Below are positions 15,945 to 19,255 of a DNA stretch of 19,255 bases, in pieces; within the stretch, counting starts at the first letter, position 1; every line of letters begins with the position of its first letter. Below the pieces are notes generated by a model. The model saw only the letters and a list, made by a program, of their open reading frames with translations. It was not told the origin of the DNA and searched no databases. The position numbers were made by a program, and so were the translations under genes. This DNA is from Bacteroidales bacterium UBA1215 (GTDB lineage Bacteria; Bacteroidota; Bacteroidia; Bacteroidales; WCHB1-69), in NCBI GenBank assembly GCA_002309475.1, contig DBXJ01000062.1, forward strand, positions 1 to 19,255, written 5' to 3'.

Positions 15945-16979
15945 TTATGATTCCATCAAGAAACGGATGGTGTCGATATGGTTGGCATAATCATCAATGC
16001 GAGGATTTTGGGCTTGTCCCAACCGATGATAAAAAGGGTCGTTTATACAATTGCTGACAGCACATTGCAAAATATCGCCTAATTGTTTTATTTTATCGTT
16101 ACATGTCTGTATATCAGAATAATATTCATAATGTAAAACAGCAATAGGAGAGGAAAGACTTTCATGTTCTTTCACCACCATCATTCCTTGGTCTAAAAAA
16201 GGAATGCTATCCATCAAGTGTAATGTTTTTTGGTATTCCAAGTTGTTGAGATATTTATTGTGTAAGCCTATGCTGTCTTTGTATTTGTCCATTTGTTCAA
16301 ACAAAGGACGAAATTGATATCCTTGAGGAATGTATATTTTTGAAACAGAGCGGCATCCCATCCCGAAATAGAGCATGATATCGTCTGCTAATGCCGACAA
16401 TTCCGAACTGCTTTCCTGTCCGTTGAGTAGAGCTACACTATTACAGTGTGAGCGAATAATGGACGGATATTTTCTAAAATAATAAGAAAAATATTGGTGG
16501 GCTTGTTCTCCGCCGGTGGCAATTATTTTGTCAATACCGGATATTTTTTGTTCAAAAAAAATGTATTCTTGGAATCGAGGCTCAATGCTTAGCAATAAGT
16601 TGACAATTGCCGGAAGTAAGTGTTGGTCGTTGGAAGAAAGTTTGCCGACAAAAATATCTCCCGCCAACAAGACACATAAAAAATCATGAAAGCCGACAAG
16701 AGGAATATTGCCTGCCATGATGACTCCCACTTTGCAAGGCTGATGTTGTTCTATTTTTTCACTGTATTTTTCCATCCAACTATTCAAATCGTTTTCTTGG
16801 AGCATACGGGCTATCGCCTGAATAGCTTGACGGATAAAATAAGGTGTAAACCATGCATTGTAGTGATATTCATTGCTGATGCAATGTTCCAATGGCTCAT
16901 TTTTTTCTTGGCAGGTCACTATTTTTTCAAGGGTGACTCCCAAAAGAGCAAATGCCCGAATTCTATCTTTGAATGTCAT
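15945..16979 (-). CDS. Acyl-CoA reductase, LuxC family
   Basis: LuxC-type reductases are aldehyde-dehydrogenase-like enzymes that reduce activated fatty acids to aldehydes with NADPH. The 344-residue product shows the nucleotide-binding stretch VGVIMAGNIPLVGFHDF (84-100) with VLLAGDIFVGKLSSND following, the IIATGG motif (152-157), and YFGMGCRSVSKIYIP (204-218), whose C209 is the candidate catalytic nucleophile. It is somewhat shorter than the luminescence LuxC proteins, and no luxD or luxE is present, so a role in luminescence is unlikely. The ATG overlaps the TGA of nnr in a 4-nt ATGA, so it is translationally coupled as the last gene of the minus-strand operon. The true substrate in Bacteroidota is not known to me. 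Confidence 0.85.
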   Translation of the reverse strand: MTFKDRIRAFALLGVTLEKIVTCQEKNEPLEHCISNEYHYNAWFTPYFIRQAIQAIARMLQENDLNSWMEKYSEKIEQHQPCKVGVIMAGNIPLVGFHDFLCVLLAGDIFVGKLSSNDQHLLPAIVNLLLSIEPRFQEYIFFEQKISGIDKIIATGGEQAHQYFSYYFRKYPSIIRSHCNSVALLNGQESSSELSALADDIMLYFGMGCRSVSKIYIPQGYQFRPLFEQMDKYKDSIGLHNKYLNNLEYQKTLHLMDSIPFLDQGMMVVKEHESLSSPIAVLHYEYYSDIQTCNDKIKQLGDILQCAVSNCINDPFYHRLGQAQNPRIDDYANHIDTIRFLMES

Positions 16980-18469
16980 ATAAATTTCAGATTTTCAATG
17001 ATATCTGTAGCTATTAGAGAGACTTCGGATTGATGTAGCATGGCATGGTTGGCAGCTTGTGCGTGCATATATACTCCCATTATGGAGGCTTGTTCTGCCT
17101 TCATTCCCTGACAAAGCAATGAAAGGATAATGCCGGTTAAAACATCTCCGCTGCCGGCGGTTGCCAGACATGGATGACCGTTCATATTGAAGAAACATTG
17201 ACCATTGGGTAAAGAAATGCACGTGTGTGCTCCTTTTAAAACGACAATGGCATTGTGTTTGAAAGAAAATTCCTTTTGTAGTTTCATTCTTTCAAAACTA
17301 TTGCTGACTTTTTTTGTAAGTCGTTCAAATTCTTTTATATGTGGAGTGAAAATACATTTCGGCGGAATAAATTCCAGCCAAGTTTTGTTGTCAGCCAAAA
17401 TATTGATGGCGTCTGCATCAAAAACAAAACTGCCACCGAAGTCGGCAATGAGTTTTTTCAAACCCTGAGCCGTTTGGCGGTCGGTGCCTAAGCCGGGACC
17501 TATGGCAATGGCATTGAATTTTGACAAGTGCTTAAAGGCCATGTCGGTGAAAACATTTTCGTTGTCGTCCGCATCGCAAATGGCTTCGTTGACAGTGGTC
17601 TGCATGATGCTATAGCCGATTTGCGGAACGTGAACTGTTAGTAGACCTATGCCGCTGCGAAGGGCGGACTTGGCGGCTAATACAGCCGCTCCCATCATAG
17701 ATTTGCAGCCGGCAATCAGTAAGCCGTGACCGAAACAATTTTTGTGGTCAAATTTTTTTCTGACAATTTTCCAATCGCTTACTAAAGCATTGGTGATGCA
17801 AAAATTGTCGGTTTTCAAATCGGCAATGCATTGTGGATGCAGTCCAATAGGAAAACTATCCCATTCTCCGACATAGCGATAGTTTTCCGGAAACATGAAT
17901 CCTAATTTCGGGAATGCCAAACTATGTGTGTAGTCAGCTTCTACCGCAATGGCTTTTTCCGGAGTGGGTCGGTCGGCAAAAAAACCGGAAGGTACGTCAA
18001 TGCTGAAGACAAAGGCATTGCTTTTGTTGATATTTTTGATAGCGGCTGTGATAAGAGGATGGTCAATTTCGTGATTGAGACCGCTACCTAAAATAGCATC
18101 CACCACCACTGTACTTTCAACAGCCGGTAGTTGTTGTTCATTTTCTATGATAGTGATGTTTTGTGGAAACTTTTCTTTTAGCAGACGATAGTTTGCCAGG
18201 CAGTCGTCAGAAAAATTGTCTTTGTGTTTCAAAACAATCACTTTTACATGGTATTCATTGGATAATAAGTGTATGGCGACCACTAATCCATCGCCGCCAT
18301 TGTTGCCCATGCCGCAATATATTTCAAAAGTTTCATCTTTGGAAAACAAGTCCGTCAAGTGCTGTGAGCAAGTGCCGGCTGCCTGTTCCATCAAATCCAA
18401 TGAAGAAACACCATGTTCTATGGTATATTGGTCACAATGGCGAATTTGTTCTATGGCAGGTATCTTCAT
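16976..18469 (-). CDS. nnr: Bifunctional NAD(P)H-hydrate epimerase / ADP-dependent dehydratase
   Basis: This enzyme repairs NADHX and NADPHX, the hydrated damage products of NAD(P)H. The N-terminal YjeF-type epimerase (about 1-220) carries CGMGNNGGDG (52-61), VVVDAILGSG (121-130) and IDVPSGF (157-163). The C-terminal ribokinase-like dehydratase (about 225-497) has a glycine-rich GHGLLIAG (247-254), IGPGLG (323-328), TPHIKEFERL (375-384), VLKG (410-413) and the catalytic ATAGSGDVLTG (436-446, D442 as probable base). The length of 497 is typical of the fused form. All key motifs are intact, so both activities are expected. It starts 2 nt after the upstream ATPase gene and overlaps the acyl-CoA reductase gene by 4 nt. 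Confidence 0.96.
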   Translation of the reverse strand: MKIPAIEQIRHCDQYTIEHGVSSLDLMEQAAGTCSQHLTDLFSKDETFEIYCGMGNNGGDGLVVAIHLLSNEYHVKVIVLKHKDNFSDDCLANYRLLKEKFPQNITIIENEQQLPAVESTVVVDAILGSGLNHEIDHPLITAAIKNINKSNAFVFSIDVPSGFFADRPTPEKAIAVEADYTHSLAFPKLGFMFPENYRYVGEWDSFPIGLHPQCIADLKTDNFCITNALVSDWKIVRKKFDHKNCFGHGLLIAGCKSMMGAAVLAAKSALRSGIGLLTVHVPQIGYSIMQTTVNEAICDADDNENVFTDMAFKHLSKFNAIAIGPGLGTDRQTAQGLKKLIADFGGSFVFDADAINILADNKTWLEFIPPKCIFTPHIKEFERLTKKVSNSFERMKLQKEFSFKHNAIVVLKGAHTCISLPNGQCFFNMNGHPCLATAGSGDVLTGIILSLLCQGMKAEQASIMGVYMHAQAANHAMLHQSEVSLIATDIIENLKFI

Positions 18470-18471
18470 AA

Positions 18472-19020
18472 CTAAAATTCAACTCCCATTTCTTGTAAAT
18501 TTTCCCGTATCATTTCAATCAAATATTTGATGATTTCCGGGTTTTGCATTGACATGCCCTCCAATGCCTCATTGACTTCATCAGTGTCGAAAACATAGGT
18601 TTGTCCGTCTTTGACATGTGTGTAAATAAAGTGAATGTCCGGATTGGCGGAGGCGGTGAAAACAATGGTGGAGGCAATGTCTCCCAATGCCGGCCGGTCA
18701 ATATTGGAATGAGAAAAAACAGCATCGGTAGTGGTGCCTTTGCCCAATTCCGATGTAATTTTGAAATGTCCGCCTGTCTTTTCACAATTTTGCTTCAAAA
18801 GAGGAATGCCCAAGCCTACTTTTCGAGTTGTTCTGGTGGTGAAAAAAGGATCGCTTACTCTGGCGACAGTTTCAGCGTCCATGCCGCAACCATTGTCAAT
18901 AAACAACAATTCGTAGGTGTCGTTTTTGGTGTCTTCTATAATCTTCAGTTCTATTTTGCTGGCTTTCGCACGAGTCGAGTTCTGCAAAATATCCATTACA
19001 TGTAGTGATAAGTCTTTCAT
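18472..19020 (-). CDS. Stand-alone GHKL (histidine-kinase-type) ATP-binding protein
   Basis: The 182-residue product is essentially a lone HATPase_c domain plus a short extra C-terminal domain. The N box has N14 (ILQNSTRAKASKIEL), the G1 box is DNGCGM (42-47), the F region is DPFFTTR (57-63), the G2 box is VGLGIPLLKQ (68-77), and GKGTT lies at 93-97. There is no membrane span, no sensor domain and no phospho-accepting His/DHp helix. It could act as a protein kinase or anti-sigma-like partner, or as an ATP-sensing subunit. From memory, similar orphan ATPases occur beside NADH-dependent hydrogenase or dehydrogenase genes in anaerobes. Such genes, if present, would lie outside this window. It is the first gene of the minus-strand operon, with a probable promoter just upstream. 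Confidence 0.85.
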   Translation of the reverse strand: MKDLSLHVMDILQNSTRAKASKIELKIIEDTKNDTYELLFIDNGCGMDAETVARVSDPFFTTRTTRKVGLGIPLLKQNCEKTGGHFKITSELGKGTTTDAVFSHSNIDRPALGDIASTIVFTASANPDIHFIYTHVKDGQTYVFDTDEVNEALEGMSMQNPEIIKYLIEMIRENLQEMGVEF

Positions 19021-19037
19021 ATGTTTTGAATAATTTG

Positions 19038-19070
19038 CAAATTTACCATTTTTATTAATACTATCTGAAA
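19038..19070 (-). promoter_or_regulatory. Probable Bacteroidota-type promoter of minus-strand operon
   Basis: Read on the minus strand, TAAATTTG (19045-19038) fits the TAnnTTTG -7 box perfectly. TTTC (19070-19067), one base off TTTG, lies 21 nt upstream, the right spacing. Initiation would fall near 19032, giving a very short leader of about 12 nt before the ATG ending at 19020. The -7 box overlaps a 12-nt palindrome AATTTGCAAATT (19032-19043). Confidence 0.55.
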
Positions 19071-19083
19071 AAATAATTATTAA

Positions 19084-19144
19084 ATAAAAAACATTTACAA
19101 AAATCTTTTTTTGATAAAAAAAACATTTCTAAATGCTTTTTTTC
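19084..19144. repeat. Imperfect tandem repeat, two AT-rich units
   Basis: Unit 1 (19084-19113) and unit 2 (19114-19144) share the layout ATAAAAAA-CATTT, a short variable A-rich part, then TC or GC followed by seven T. They differ by a 2-nt A-run gain and a few substitutions. Each unit also tends to fold A-run against T-run. The block sits upstream of the minus-strand operon promoter. Confidence 0.5.
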
Positions 19145-19185
19145 TTTTTAGAGAGAGTAAAATAAAATTCAACCAATACTTTAGC

Positions 19186-19248
19186 CCTCTTGTATGGCGG
19201 TATGAAGACTCCCTATCGGGACGATGTGTACATCGTCCTTACAAGAGG
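19186..19248. repeat. Nested inverted repeat, unknown class
   Basis: The outer arms CCTCTTGTA (19186-19194) and TACAAGAGG (19240-19248) pair perfectly over 9 bp. Inside lies a second perfect 8-bp hairpin, GGACGATG (19219-19226) and CATCGTCC (19231-19238), around TGTA. A competing TCCC/GGGA pairing (19210-19213 with 19218-19221) is also possible. The block is visibly richer in G and C than the AT-rich DNA before it. No recognisable gene covers it, though one minus-strand frame is open from the window edge to a TAA at 19181-19183. It may be a dispersed palindromic repeat, the end of an insertion element, or a small structured RNA. Confidence 0.55.
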
Positions 19249-19255
19249 ACTTGGC

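Noticed and set aside
18601..19005. 134-codon plus-strand frame opposite the ATPase gene
   Set aside because: It is covered by the intact minus-strand ATPase with all its motifs. The plus-strand product is Gly/Asn-rich and matches nothing.

Overview
The window looks like a stretch of chromosome from a low-GC member of the Bacteroidota, probably Bacteroidales or a close relative. The supporting signs are: the order tuf, tRNA-Trp, secE, nusG, rplK, rplA, rplJ, rplL, rpoB, rpoC; a DUF3467 gene directly behind rpoC; A-rich translation starts with few Shine-Dalgarno matches; Bacteroidota-type promoter boxes (TTTG, then TAnnTTTG) at two transcription starts; and RpoB and RpoC of the lengths usual in that phylum. 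No exact genus can be named from sequence reading alone.

Region 1 (1-12726, plus strand) is the translation/transcription core. It holds the 3' three quarters of tuf, a strong hairpin that abuts a tRNA-Trp(CCA), secE, nusG, four ribosomal protein genes (L11, L1, L10, L7/L12), an attenuator-like hairpin, rpoB (apparent TTG start), rpoC, and a small DUF3467 gene 3 nt behind rpoC. A perfect-looking intrinsic terminator closes the unit. These genes supply EF-Tu, the SecE translocase subunit, the NusG elongation factor, the ribosomal stalk and the two large RNA polymerase subunits. The hairpin between rplL and rpoB fits the known need to make more stalk protein than polymerase.

Region 2 (12727-15835, plus strand) has two membrane or envelope genes: a CNNM/CBS transporter-like protein without the usual C-terminal CorC_HlyC domain, and a 571-residue exported protein of unknown function. 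The latter has its own well-formed Bacteroidota promoter with a 12-nt palindrome upstream.

Region 3 (15945-19070, minus strand) is a tight three-gene operon read right to left: an orphan GHKL/histidine-kinase-type ATPase without a dimerisation domain, a bifunctional NAD(P)HX epimerase/dehydratase (Nnr), and a LuxC-family acyl-CoA reductase. Gaps are 2 nt and a 4-nt ATGA overlap, and a probable promoter lies just upstream. The operon converges on the exported-protein gene.

Region 4 (19071-19255) is non-coding as far as can be seen. It has an AT-rich imperfect tandem repeat, then an abrupt switch to a GC-richer nested inverted repeat that runs to the window edge. This repeat and the exported protein are the two least explained parts of the window. 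I see no CRISPR array, no intact mobile element and no clear new multi-gene system.
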